Notes: generated by a model from the letters alone, not told the origin. 29,890 nt of DNA from Prevotella sp. UBA5379 (GCA_002409785.1 DHOX01000052.1:48500-78389); one strand, 5' to 3'; numbered from the stretch's first letter, positions 1 to 8,585 are shown. Program-made: numbers and translations.

Positions 1-503
1 GTGAGGCTCCGTTCCCGGGAGAGGATCGTATCCTGGTGCATTCTCCTAAGGTTGCTACCTACGATCTGAAACCTGAAATGAGTGCGTTTGAAGTGAAGGA
101 TAAGTTGGTCGGGGCTATCCAGACTCAGCAGTACGATTTTATTGTCGTCAATTTTGCCAATGGGGATATGGTCGGTCACACGGGTATCTATCATGCGATT
201 GCCAAGGCTGTTGCAGCTGTTGACCATTGCGTCCATGATGTGATCGAGACCGCCAAAGCCAATGATTATGAAGCAATTATCATTGCAGATCACGGTAATG
301 CAGACAATGCCATCAACCCGGATGGAACTCCGAATACCGCGCACTCCCTGAATCCCGTGCCTTTTATCTATGTAACCAACAACAATTCGGCTACGGTGAA
401 AGACGGACGTCTGGCAGATGTAGCACCAAGTATTCTGCATATTATGGGTTTGAAACAACCGGCAGATATGACAGGTGAGAATCTGATCACTGATCATCAA
501 TGA
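1..503 (+). CDS. gpmI: 2,3-bisphosphoglycerate-independent phosphoglycerate mutase, C-terminal part
   Basis: The gene is cut by the window start; the reading frame begins at base 3 and runs to a TGA at 501-503. The product interconverts 3- and 2-phosphoglycerate in glycolysis, in the cytoplasm, with two Mn ions. The visible part begins with the family stretch EAPFPGEDRILVHSPKVATY. It contains three metal or phosphate ligand motifs of the alkaline-phosphatase fold: NFANGDMVGHTG (Asp and His), ADHGNAD (Asp-His) and TAHSLNPVPF (His). It ends at the usual C-terminus, after an LHIMGLKQP segment. About two thirds of a roughly 505-residue protein lies outside the window. The GTG at 36 is an internal Val codon, not a start. 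Confidence 0.95.
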   Translation, partial: EAPFPGEDRILVHSPKVATYDLKPEMSAFEVKDKLVGAIQTQQYDFIVVNFANGDMVGHTGIYHAIAKAVAAVDHCVHDVIETAKANDYEAIIIADHGNADNAINPDGTPNTAHSLNPVPFIYVTNNNSATVKDGRLADVAPSILHIMGLKQPADMTGENLITDHQ

Positions 504-551
504 AAGATGATCGGACTAAGGGCGTGATCATGAGTGTTAATCGGAAAGAAT

Positions 552-1217
552 ATGAACGTCAGGATTGAAGAGAGTTGGAAGAAGCGTCTGGGAGGAGAAT
601 TTGACCAGCAGTATTTCGTAAACCTTACGAATTATGTTCGTCAGGAATATATGCATCACACTTGCTATCCGCCGGGGAAACTTATTTTCAATGCTTTCAA
701 TCTTTGTCCTTTTGATGAGGTGAAGGTCGTCATTATCGGCCAGGACCCTTATCATGAGCCCGGTCAGGCCATGGGATTAAGTTTCTCTGTGCCTGAAGGG
801 GTCATGATGCCTCCGTCGCTGGTGAATATCTTCAAGGAGATTCAAATGGATCTGGGAACACCAATGCCGCAAAACGGCGATTTGACACGCTGGGCTAAGC
901 AGGGGGTGCTCCTGTTGAATGCTACGCTGACCGTACAGGCTCATCTGGCTAACAGCCATCAAAAACTCGGCTGGGACCGTTTTACGGATGCGGCTATCAA
1001 GGCGTTGAATGCCGAGCGGGAGCATCTGGTATTTATGTTATGGGGAGGCTATGCTCGTTCCAAAGCTGCCTATATTGATCGTAACAAACACCTGATCCTG
1101 GAATCTGTACATCCTTCTCCGCTGTCAGCCAATCGTGGTGGCTGGTTCGGGAACCACCAGTTCTCACGCTGTAATGCGTATCTGGAACAGAATGGGATCC
1201 CTCCGGTACAATGGTGA
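552..1217 (+). CDS. ung: Uracil-DNA glycosylase (family 1)
   Basis: Removes uracil from DNA by cleaving the N-glycosidic bond, starting base-excision repair. The 221-residue product has the family 1 signatures: GQDPYH with the catalytic Asp (about residue 65-70), LLLNATLTVQAHLANSHQ in the middle, and HPSPLSANRGGWFG with the catalytic His near the C-terminus. The frame is open from a GTG at 534, but I prefer the ATG at 552 because MNVRIEESW is where Bacteroidales homologues begin. The gene follows gpmI by about 50 bp on the same strand and may be cotranscribed with it. Length and motifs are complete, and nothing looks unusual. Confidence 0.96.
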   Translation: MNVRIEESWKKRLGGEFDQQYFVNLTNYVRQEYMHHTCYPPGKLIFNAFNLCPFDEVKVVIIGQDPYHEPGQAMGLSFSVPEGVMMPPSLVNIFKEIQMDLGTPMPQNGDLTRWAKQGVLLLNATLTVQAHLANSHQKLGWDRFTDAAIKALNAEREHLVFMLWGGYARSKAAYIDRNKHLILESVHPSPLSANRGGWFGNHQFSRCNAYLEQNGIPPVQW

Positions 1218-1256
1218 CAGGTTATGGTATGAAGGTCCTGGATATATTTACCCCTG

Positions 1257-1889
1257 ATGATCATGCATAAGAACAAACTTCCTCTCTTGCAGGTTGGCAA
1301 TGTCCTGGTGGATCCTGCTGTCTTCACTGTGCAGTTTTGCTGTGACCTGGCGGTCTGCAAAGGCCGGTGTTGCGTAGAAGGTGAGGCGGGACCACCGGTT
1401 ACCGACAGAGAGGTAAAAGCCATAGAAGATTGTATTCCGACAGTGGCAGACGATTTATCGGCTGCCGCAAAGGAGGTCATTCAGCAACAGGGTATCTGGT
1501 ATGTGGATACAGACCGGGATCTTGATCTGAGTATTGTGGGAAGCAAGGATTGTATCTTTACTTGCTATGACAGGCAGGGCATTTGCCTTTGCGCATTGGA
1601 AAAGGCTTATCGTGCAGGAAAAACGGAATTTCAGAAACCTATCTCCTGCGCTCTTTATCCCTTGCGGGAAAAAGATTTTCACAATGGCACTTTCGGGCTG
1701 GCTTACAGATGGTGGAATGTTTGTGAGGGTGCTTTGGAAAAGGGGCGGAGACAGAATCTGCCTCTGTATCTGTTCTTAAGGGAACCTCTTATCAGGCGTT
1801 TCGGTCAGGAATGGTATGATTTACTTTGTGCTGCGGCGGATCAACTGAAAGTCACGAAACGGATGCCTGCCGGGGATAAACAGCATTGA
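1257..1889 (+). CDS. Cysteine-rich DUF3109-type protein
   Basis: A 210-residue soluble protein with 13 cysteines. A CxxxCC motif (CKGRCC, residues 34-39) follows a Cys pair at 28-29; further Cys lie at 59, 99, 103, 110, 112, 131, 146 and 191. The CxxxCC motif resembles the metal-binding motif of YkgJ/UPF0153 proteins. The overall pattern, including SCALYPLR and WWNVCEGAL, matches the Bacteroidetes DUF3109 family, whose function is unknown. Bound zinc or iron is plausible but inferred. Two ATGs (1257 and 1263) could start it, and I cannot choose between them. It follows ung by 39 bp on the same strand. Confidence 0.8.
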   Translation: MIMHKNKLPLLQVGNVLVDPAVFTVQFCCDLAVCKGRCCVEGEAGPPVTDREVKAIEDCIPTVADDLSAAAKEVIQQQGIWYVDTDRDLDLSIVGSKDCIFTCYDRQGICLCALEKAYRAGKTEFQKPISCALYPLREKDFHNGTFGLAYRWWNVCEGALEKGRRQNLPLYLFLREPLIRRFGQEWYDLLCAAADQLKVTKRMPAGDKQH

Positions 1890-1947
1890 GGGCATTTCCA
1901 TACAGAAAGACCAATGCTGTTTCTCTGCAGTGTCCCTTACTTGCTTC

Positions 1948-2829
1948 TTAACTCTTTCTGTATTCAGAAGGAGACATACCTACTTGTTCTTTAAAGTATT
2001 TTCCCATAAAACTCTGGTTGGGGAAATGAAGTTCCTCTGAGATCTCTTTGATGCTCTTTGTTGAATTCTTCAATTGTACACGGATTTCCAGTGATACGTA
2101 ATTGTCAATCCATTCATTGGGCGTGCGGTGGCTTACGGCCTTGACCGTCTCTGAAAGATATTTAGGAGTGATGCATAGTTGGTGCCCGTACCAACTCACC
2201 CGTCGTACTTCCTTATAGTTTTGTTCTACCAGTCGGATAAAATCACTGAAGATCGTCTCTGCACGCGTTTGCTTCGTGTTGTTTACGTTTTGTATCTTGT
2301 AGATAATGTTACTCACATCACTGATCATAGCAGAAATGAGCAATTTTACGGTTTCTTTACGAAAATGGTGTTCTTTTTCTCCTAATTTTTTCTTGATAAT
2401 CTTAAGGTAATTGAAAATATTTGACTCTTCTTCTGAGTTCAGTGAAAAAACAGGATGACTTTTGGAAAAAAGGAACAAGGCAGACTGCTCATGACTACCC
2501 GCGATGATCTCGTGAAAGAAATTGTAACTGAGCATGAAGGCAATGCCATCACAGTCACGGCTCAGCATGAAATTATCAGTAATCTGCCCTTCGCCGATGA
2601 TGATGATGTCTCCTGCGGTGATGCTCCTTTCAGTAGTATCTACCGTATACTGCGCCCTGCCTTTGGTACAAAGGGCGATGAGAAGACAATCCATCCTTCT
2701 CGGTTCACTGGGAAGTGGAATATCGGAAACACGGTCGAAGAGTAACAGGTCATCATCGATGTAGTCTTCTGTCTTGTATAGGGTCTTGGCTTCTGAGATG
2801 GTGACTTGTTTCATGTCTTTATTGTTCAT
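1948..2829 (-). CDS. AraC-family transcriptional regulator
   Basis: A 293-residue regulator with an N-terminal cupin-like sensing half and a C-terminal AraC double helix-turn-helix. The sensing half has the pattern GRAQYTVD..ERSITAGDIIII. The DNA-binding half covers roughly the last 95 residues and ends with the canonical FPNQSFMGKYFKEQVGMSPSEYRKS. The frame is open up to an ATG at 2850, but a TAnnTTTG -7 box at 2848-2855 would put the transcript start near 2842. The ATG at 2829 or 2814 is therefore the likely start; I use 2829. It is the third minus-strand gene after the GH95 and beta-sandwich genes, with its own promoter, so it may control them. The inducer is unknown. Confidence 0.88.
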   Translation of the reverse strand: MNNKDMKQVTISEAKTLYKTEDYIDDDLLLFDRVSDIPLPSEPRRMDCLLIALCTKGRAQYTVDTTERSITAGDIIIIGEGQITDNFMLSRDCDGIAFMLSYNFFHEIIAGSHEQSALFLFSKSHPVFSLNSEEESNIFNYLKIIKKKLGEKEHHFRKETVKLLISAMISDVSNIIYKIQNVNNTKQTRAETIFSDFIRLVEQNYKEVRRVSWYGHQLCITPKYLSETVKAVSHRTPNEWIDNYVSLEIRVQLKNSTKSIKEISEELHFPNQSFMGKYFKEQVGMSPSEYRKS

Positions 2830-2847
2830 AATTGCTCTTTTTGGGGG

Positions 2848-2855
2848 CAAATATA
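2848..2855 (-). promoter_or_regulatory. Bacteroidetes-type -7 box upstream of the AraC-type gene
   Basis: The minus strand reads TATATTTG, matching the Bacteroidetes sigma-A -7 consensus TAnnTTTG. I see no good TTTG at the -33 distance. It lies 19 bp upstream of the ATG at 2829 and excludes the ATG at 2850. Confidence 0.55.
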
Positions 2856-3091
2856 GTCATTATAATTTACATTCGTGTGATAAAACAGGAAAAACAGAAG
2901 TGCTTTTAATATATACGGACTTTTCGACCTCTATTTTAGGCATTTTTATCAGAATTTTTCTCCAGTCATCATTCTCTTTTTCGGAACAGTAAACTTTTCT
3001 ATGAATTTTAGACCATTTCTTCTCGTCTTCATGACTTTGAAGCTGAGGAAGTTTTATAATTGATTAATGGTGGGTCAGGCTTTTCTATAGG

Positions 3092-4027
3092 CTATTCAAA
3101 ATCCCAACCGGTCACCGGGCAGATTACAAGTCCTTCGATGTTCTGGATTTGTGATTTTCTGAAATACCGGTCACCTTCTATCACGAGATCCTGTTGGGTA
3201 TCCATAGTGAATCTACGGCAGGCCTGTTCGTCCATTATTCCGTTGCAGATATAGCTGAAGCCATTCATGCGGATAGTTTCGCCCGGGGTTGCATTGCGGA
3301 TGGTCAGGCGCACCCATCCTGTGAAGCGTCTTGGGAAGCGATAGGTTATACTGTAATTATCAGAGAAAGTTTCTTTTGGATAGAGAATTTTCGTGATTTG
3401 TCCTCCCTGTCGGTTATAGGTGTCATCAAGGATGGTATAGAGATGTGAGTCAGTAGAACTCTGCGGAGGTGTCCATCCCTGTGTGTCTATGGTGCAGGCC
3501 TTCCAGGAAGGATCGTAAGAATTATTGTCAAGTTGTTCCAGGCTGTCAGAGACAAAGCCACAGGCCCTTTTGCACAGCCAGTCTTCATCTGCCTTGTAGC
3601 AGAAGGGCTGGCCGGTGGGAGAGGTGCCATAATAGAATAATGAAAGTTGCTTGTCAGTATGTAAATGGGGATCTGGTGCATACCAGACAGCGATGGTATT
3701 TGAATCGCTCCGAAGGATATTGCTGACCACAAAAGTCATTTCATGGATACAACTATCTCTGTTGAAGGCATCAGGCAAGAGCACTTCATGACTGACATTC
3801 CTTTCATTGACAAAAAGTTGGAACCGTCCCGTCGTAGCAATCGTAATCTTTGCATCCTGAGGACGATGCCGGGTGATGAAAGTTTTACGGAACCACACCT
3901 CCGAGCGGTTATCCGGATTCGGGCTCGAGATCCAGTGAGTGCCGAATTCCTGGGCTGATATATTTTCTCCGTAGAGAATCATGCATAGTACAGCAAGGAC
4001 TTTTCCTGTTAATCTGATGGTTTTCAT
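3092..4027 (-). CDS. Secreted GH78-like N-terminal beta-sandwich protein lacking a catalytic domain
   Basis: A 311-residue protein with a clear signal peptide (hydrophobic core LAVLCMILYG, likely cleavage after SAQ at about residue 26). The rest resembles the non-catalytic front end of bacterial alpha-L-rhamnosidases (GH78). Its start (HWISSPNPDNRSEVWFRKTF) and TIATTGRFQLFVN resemble the N-terminal beta-sandwich. Its end (FTGWVRLTIRNATPGETIRM, then a strand ending in IEGLVICPVTGWDFE) resembles the next beta-sandwich domain. It stops where the (alpha/alpha)6 catalytic barrel should begin, so hydrolase activity is not expected. Its ATG overlaps the GH95 stop by 4 bp (ATGA), implying translational coupling. 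A sugar-binding or accessory role for the GH95 enzyme is inferred. A decayed GH78 gene is the alternative. Confidence 0.65.
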   Translation of the reverse strand: MKTIRLTGKVLAVLCMILYGENISAQEFGTHWISSPNPDNRSEVWFRKTFITRHRPQDAKITIATTGRFQLFVNERNVSHEVLLPDAFNRDSCIHEMTFVVSNILRSDSNTIAVWYAPDPHLHTDKQLSLFYYGTSPTGQPFCYKADEDWLCKRACGFVSDSLEQLDNNSYDPSWKACTIDTQGWTPPQSSTDSHLYTILDDTYNRQGGQITKILYPKETFSDNYSITYRFPRRFTGWVRLTIRNATPGETIRMNGFSYICNGIMDEQACRRFTMDTQQDLVIEGDRYFRKSQIQNIEGLVICPVTGWDFE

Positions 4028-6399
4028 CTCAGTTTTCTTGTCTGGCCGGCTTTAAAAGTCAAAATTTTATGTTGATTGCCATATCTGACAGTAAGGATTC
4101 CTGGACAGGCCGCCGTTATGATGGTTCTTGTTAATTTGCCGTGTTTCCATCTTAAAGTGACCGTATAGTTACCCCGGGCTTTCAGCCCGTCCATTTCCCC
4201 TGAAGTCCATGTCTTGGGCAGGGCAGGGAGAAGGTCCATCGTACTTCCGTCACAATCCATGAGCATCTCACAGATTCCGTCAGTTCCAGCGAAGTTGCCA
4301 TCGATCTGGAAGGGGGGATGAGCGTCAAACAGGTTAGGATAGGTCCCTCCTGCAGGTCTGTGCCTGGGGTCTGTATAGTTGGCCGGCGGCACATAAGTAA
4401 GCAAGCGGCGGAGCATCAGGTAGGCTTTGTCCGGGCGGTGGAGTCGGGCCCAGAGGCTGATACGCCATCCTGCACTCCATCCTGTTGTCTGGTCTCCCTT
4501 GATCTCAAGAGTGCGTGCTGCAGCCGCAGCCAGTCGTGGCGTCTTAGCCAGAGAGATCTGGGAGAAGGGATATAATCCCAGAAGGTGTGACTGATGCCGG
4601 TGATGCCAGTCCTGGTCAGCCCAGTCATAATACCATTCCTGCAGATTACCCCGTTTTCCGATTTTATAAGGTGTCAGTCGTTGTATATCGGATTCGAGTT
4701 GAGTGGCAAAGGTACTGTCTACGTGGAGAATGCGGGTTGCCTTGATCGTGTTCCTGAAAAGTTCCCGGATGATGACCATGTCAGAAGTTCCTCCATAGAA
4801 GGTACACCCTGTATAGCCCTTATCCGTAATATATTCAGCTTCAGGTGACGTACAAGGAGCGGTGATCAGTTCTCCCGGTTTTTTCGGATTGGGAATGAGC
4901 CAGTGGTGCATGAATTCAGCTGCTCCCTTCATTAAAGGGTAAGCCGTGTGGCGGAGGAATGTGGTATCACGTGTATAGTCGTAGTGATCCCACAGAGTCT
5001 CCACGAGCCAGGCTCCCCCCATGTTCCAATTGCTCCATTTAGGGCTTTCACGATGGTTGCCGACAGGATTGGTCATCGCCCATGCATCAACATTATGGCC
5101 GGCGCACCAGCCGCTGCTGATGCCATAGAAATGCCGTGCTGTATATTTCCCGGTTATGGACATTGCTTTAAGCAAGCCCTCCAGAGGCATGATCATTTCA
5201 GGCAGGTTCGTCACCTCAGCCGGCCAGTAGTTTTCTTCCAGATTGATATTGATGGTATAATTTCCCCGCCAAGGGGATATCCTGGCAGGAGCCCACAGGC
5301 CTTGCAGATTAGGGGGCAGCCCGGGAGTTCGTGAACTGCTGATGAGGAGGTATCGGCCGTATTGGAAATAGAGCATGACCAGATATGGATTTTGTTCCTG
5401 ATGATCGCTATAGTCCATTAATTGCTGCCGGGTAGTTCTGACCGGGTCCTCTTCAACTTCTCCAAGTTTGAAATAGACCCTGTGGAATAGAGGCATATAA
5501 TCTTGCAAATGGCGCTGGAGGAGTTGGTCATAGGAGAAGTTGACAAGATGCCAGGCATCATCGGCAGCATTTTCCAGGTAAGGAGCTCCCTGCGTAACCG
5601 GGTTCTTGTCAAATCCATTGTAGCTTGTTTCATTGATCAGGAAAATGTCTGCTTCATCCACGTCCTTAAGTCTCAGGGTAGAGTCAGAAGCTGAGATCTG
5701 TCCCCCTTGATTCCTGACGGAGAGGATGGTACAGAAATGAGTACTATTGGTCGCGTCTCCCATCACGTGCCCCGTCATAGTAATCTGTTTTTCTGTAGCC
5801 TTGGCATCATGTGGAATCAGGGAAGAGAGGGTGATGCTACAATTGATAGCGCCGGGATGAGAGGCTGTCAGGCGGATGGCAATCATCTTGTCAGGGTGGG
5901 AAGCAAAGTATTCCCGTGTATAACGAATCCTCCCGCGGGTATACCGGACGGTAGCCACAGCACTGTCGAGACTTAGCTCACGGTTATAGCCGGAGACGGT
6001 TCCCTTGTCCGCATCCTTGATCTGGAGGATACCCAGAGGCTGGTAATAAGCTGAGTTATGTCCTTGTACGTGGAGCTGCAGAGAGTCAGCCGCCTTATAA
6101 TCCTCGTTGAAAAGGGCTTTTCTGATTATCGGTATCCAACGGTAGGCCTGTCCGCCTTCAGCCGTATCTACCGGGCACCCTGTCCACAACGAGAGATCAT
6201 TGAGGTAGATCGTGTCATTATCTGCATTTCCATAGACGAGTGCTCCGAGTTTGCCATTGCCTATGGGGAGAGCCTCTTCGAAAGCTCTGGCAGGTTCTTT
6301 ATACCAAAGCCGCATCGGCAGTCGTGCTATCTGGTGCGCGCCAACCGGGAGGGCTGAAAGTGAAAGAAGGAAAAGAAATAGTAGTTTGTGTTTTTTCAT
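4024..6399 (-). CDS. Secreted GH95 glycosidase (alpha-L-fucosidase or alpha-L-galactosidase)
   Basis: A 791-residue exo-glycosidase with a signal peptide (LLFLFLLSLSALPVGA), presumably periplasmic. It has the GH95 layout: an N-terminal beta-sandwich beginning LWYKEPARAFEEALPIGNG, a linker, an (alpha/alpha)6 barrel and a short C-terminal beta domain. Catalytic elements are visible: NLQGLW, TININLEENYWPAE with the Asn pair 384/386 (equivalent to Asn421/Asn423 of the Bifidobacterium 1,2-alpha-L-fucosidase AfcA), TSPE with Glu520 as general acid (Glu566), and FQIDGNFAG with Asp700 (Asp766). Thr382 occupies the AfcA His419 position, which in GH95 has been linked to alpha-L-galactosidase specificity. 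No SusC/D pair is adjacent. It is first in a two-gene unit with the beta-sandwich protein. Confidence 0.93.
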   Translation of the reverse strand: MKKHKLLFLFLLSLSALPVGAHQIARLPMRLWYKEPARAFEEALPIGNGKLGALVYGNADNDTIYLNDLSLWTGCPVDTAEGGQAYRWIPIIRKALFNEDYKAADSLQLHVQGHNSAYYQPLGILQIKDADKGTVSGYNRELSLDSAVATVRYTRGRIRYTREYFASHPDKMIAIRLTASHPGAINCSITLSSLIPHDAKATEKQITMTGHVMGDATNSTHFCTILSVRNQGGQISASDSTLRLKDVDEADIFLINETSYNGFDKNPVTQGAPYLENAADDAWHLVNFSYDQLLQRHLQDYMPLFHRVYFKLGEVEEDPVRTTRQQLMDYSDHQEQNPYLVMLYFQYGRYLLISSSRTPGLPPNLQGLWAPARISPWRGNYTININLEENYWPAEVTNLPEMIMPLEGLLKAMSITGKYTARHFYGISSGWCAGHNVDAWAMTNPVGNHRESPKWSNWNMGGAWLVETLWDHYDYTRDTTFLRHTAYPLMKGAAEFMHHWLIPNPKKPGELITAPCTSPEAEYITDKGYTGCTFYGGTSDMVIIRELFRNTIKATRILHVDSTFATQLESDIQRLTPYKIGKRGNLQEWYYDWADQDWHHRHQSHLLGLYPFSQISLAKTPRLAAAAARTLEIKGDQTTGWSAGWRISLWARLHRPDKAYLMLRRLLTYVPPANYTDPRHRPAGGTYPNLFDAHPPFQIDGNFAGTDGICEMLMDCDGSTMDLLPALPKTWTSGEMDGLKARGNYTVTLRWKHGKLTRTIITAACPGILTVRYGNQHKILTFKAGQTRKLR

Positions 6400-6498
6400 T
6401 ATGCTATTATTCAGAAACAGATTCTGTCTCGACTCTTATGATCATTCTGGAGGCATTGCATTGGCAAGGATATAGAGGAGTTTTTCTGCCTGAGCAAA

Positions 6499-6514
6499 AT
6501 CCCTTCAAAGGGAT
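6499..6514. repeat. Inverted repeat between gyrB and the GH95 gene
   Basis: The plus strand reads ATCCCTTCAAAGGGAT, two perfect 7-bp arms around 2 nt. On the minus strand it is followed by TTTTG. It lies about 100 bp upstream of the GH95 start and about 35 bp past the gyrB terminator. It could be an operator or a weak second terminator; the sequence alone does not decide. Confidence 0.4.
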
Positions 6515-6540
6515 ACTTGTCAGTGAGCGGCATGAGAGAA

Positions 6541-6571
6541 ACAAATAAGGGCGAATCCTTTGATCCGCCCT
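6541..6571 (-). terminator. Intrinsic terminator of gyrB
   Basis: On the minus strand the arms AGGGCGGATC and GATTCGCCCT pair over 10 bp (one G-U) with a 4-nt AAAG loop. TATTTGTTT follows. It sits 19 bp after the gyrB stop. Confidence 0.75.
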
Positions 6572-6589
6572 GGTTTTCGTTTAAGGCCG

Positions 6590-8560
6590 TTATGCGTCAA
6601 TATTAGCGTATTTGGCATTTTCTTCGATAAACTCACGTCGTGGCGCAACATCGTCGCCCATGAGCATGGAAAAGGTCTCGTCCGCGTCAGCAGCATCATC
6701 GATGGTGACCTGTTTGAGCAGCCGCCGGTGTGGGTCCATAGTCGTTTCCCAAAGTTGTTCAGGATTCATCTCACCCAATCCTTTGTATCGTTGCGTATGA
6801 ATTCCCGGTCCCTCTTCACCATTGCCATATTTATCCAGGAATACCTGTCGTTGCTGGTCAGTATAGCAATATTCGCTCACTTTATTCTTATAAGTACATT
6901 TATAGAGTGGTGGAGTGGCAATATAAAGATGTCCTTCCTCAATGACTTTCGGCATAAACCGAAAGAAAAGAGTCATGATCAAGGTATCAATATGAGAACC
7001 GTCAACATCGGCATCGGTCATAATGATGATCTTGTCATACCGCAGTTTGTCTATGTTCGCTTCCCGGTCATCTTCATCATCCACGCCGAAGCGGACTCCG
7101 ATACTTTGAATGATATTCATAACCGACTCTGCCTCGAAGACACGATGCCATGGCACTTTCTCTACATTCAGGATCTTTCCGCGCAGAGGAAGGATTGCCT
7201 GGGTGTACCGGTCACGGCCCTGTTTGGCAGAGCCACCTGCCGAATCACCCTCGACGAGGAATATTTCACATTCCTTAGGATCTTTATTGGAACAATCCGC
7301 AAGTTTGCCAGGCAGTCCGCCCCCGCTCATGACATTTTTCCGCTGTACGGTCTCGCGGGCTTTTCTTGCAGCAACACGGGCTGTAGCTGCGAGGAGTACC
7401 TTTTCGCAGATTTTGCGAGCTTCATCCGGATGTTCTTCCAGATAGTTGGTCAGTGCTTCACCCACCGCCTGTTGTACGGCACCGGCAACCTCACTATTGC
7501 CAAGTTTGGTCTTTGTCTGTCCTTCGAATTGCGGTTCAGCCACTTTCACGGAGATGACAGCGGTCAAGCCTTCCCGGAAGTCCTCACCTTGGATTTCTAT
7601 CTTGGCTTTTTCTATCTGTTTGGAGATCACAGGATCATGATCAGCATAGTTTTTCAGCGTCCTGGTGAGCGCTGCCCGAAATCCCTGGAGGTGAGTGCCG
7701 CCCTCTACCGTATTGATATTGTTGACATAGGAGTGGATATTCTCACTGTAGTCCGTGTTATACATGATAGCCACCTCTACCGGGACGCCCTCTTTTTCGG
7801 TCTTCAGATAGATGACATCATCAAAAAGATGAGTACGGTGACGGTCGATATAACGGACAAATTCTTTCAGTCCGTCCCTGGCATGGAAAATCTCCTGGCG
7901 GGTCTTTCCTTCCTCGTTGGGCCGGAGGTCCGTCAAGGTGATTTTCAGACCTGCGTTCAAGTAAGCCAATTCACGCATTCTGCTGGCTACAATGTCCCAT
8001 TGGAAAATGGTGGTGGTGAAGATGGTAGCGTCAGGCCAGAACTGCTGGAGTGTCCCACGCAGGTCAGTAGTACCTACAACTTTGACTGGATAAAGGGCTT
8101 TTCCTTTTTCATACTCCTGCTGGTAAATTTTCCCGTCGCGGAATACTTGTGATTTCATGTGAGAAGACAGCGCATTGACACAACTTACACCCACTCCATG
8201 GAGCCCACCGGAAACCTTATAGGAAGACTTGTTGAATTTGCCACCGGCGTGGAGTACCGTCATGACGACTTCCAGCGCGGACTTATGCAACTTTGGCTGC
8301 TCGTCAACCGGAATACCCCGGCCATCATCCTGAACGGTGACGGAGCCATCCGTGTTGATGGTTACTTCTATTTCCGTACAGAAACCGGCCATAGCCTCGT
8401 CTATAGAGTTATCCACGGTTTCGTTGATCAGATGGTGAAGCCCTTTTACGGAAATATCACCGATATACATCGCAGGACGTTTCCGCACCGCTTCGAGTCC
8501 TTCCAGAACCTGAATATTTTTCCCTGAGTAATTCTCCTCAGGATCTTGATTTTCTGTCAT
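6590..8560 (-). CDS. gyrB: DNA gyrase subunit B
   Basis: ATPase subunit of DNA gyrase, which introduces negative supercoils as GyrA2GyrB2. The 656-residue protein has the GHKL ATP-binding elements ETVDNSIDEA (47-56), DDGRGIP (78-84) and GGLHGVGVSCVNALS (118-132). A transducer domain follows, then the TOPRIM motifs LVEGDSAGGSAKQGRDR (Glu437) and MTDADVDGSHI (Asp516/518/520). QRYKGLGEMNPEQLWETTM near the C-terminus is the GyrA-facing tail. The length is normal for GyrB lacking the gammaproteobacterial insertion. A -7 box 26 bp upstream and a terminator just downstream suggest a monocistronic unit. Confidence 0.97.
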   Translation of the reverse strand: MTENQDPEENYSGKNIQVLEGLEAVRKRPAMYIGDISVKGLHHLINETVDNSIDEAMAGFCTEIEVTINTDGSVTVQDDGRGIPVDEQPKLHKSALEVVMTVLHAGGKFNKSSYKVSGGLHGVGVSCVNALSSHMKSQVFRDGKIYQQEYEKGKALYPVKVVGTTDLRGTLQQFWPDATIFTTTIFQWDIVASRMRELAYLNAGLKITLTDLRPNEEGKTRQEIFHARDGLKEFVRYIDRHRTHLFDDVIYLKTEKEGVPVEVAIMYNTDYSENIHSYVNNINTVEGGTHLQGFRAALTRTLKNYADHDPVISKQIEKAKIEIQGEDFREGLTAVISVKVAEPQFEGQTKTKLGNSEVAGAVQQAVGEALTNYLEEHPDEARKICEKVLLAATARVAARKARETVQRKNVMSGGGLPGKLADCSNKDPKECEIFLVEGDSAGGSAKQGRDRYTQAILPLRGKILNVEKVPWHRVFEAESVMNIIQSIGVRFGVDDEDDREANIDKLRYDKIIIMTDADVDGSHIDTLIMTLFFRFMPKVIEEGHLYIATPPLYKCTYKNKVSEYCYTDQQRQVFLDKYGNGEEGPGIHTQRYKGLGEMNPEQLWETTMDPHRRLLKQVTIDDAADADETFSMLMGDDVAPRREFIEENAKYANIDA

Positions 8561-8585
8561 TTGTTGGTATCGTAATATGTATGTG

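Noticed and set aside
6560..8152. A 530-codon open frame on the plus strand opposite gyrB
   Set aside because: It is a codon-bias shadow of gyrB, which is complete and carries all family motifs. The translated plus-strand frame shows no recognisable domain.
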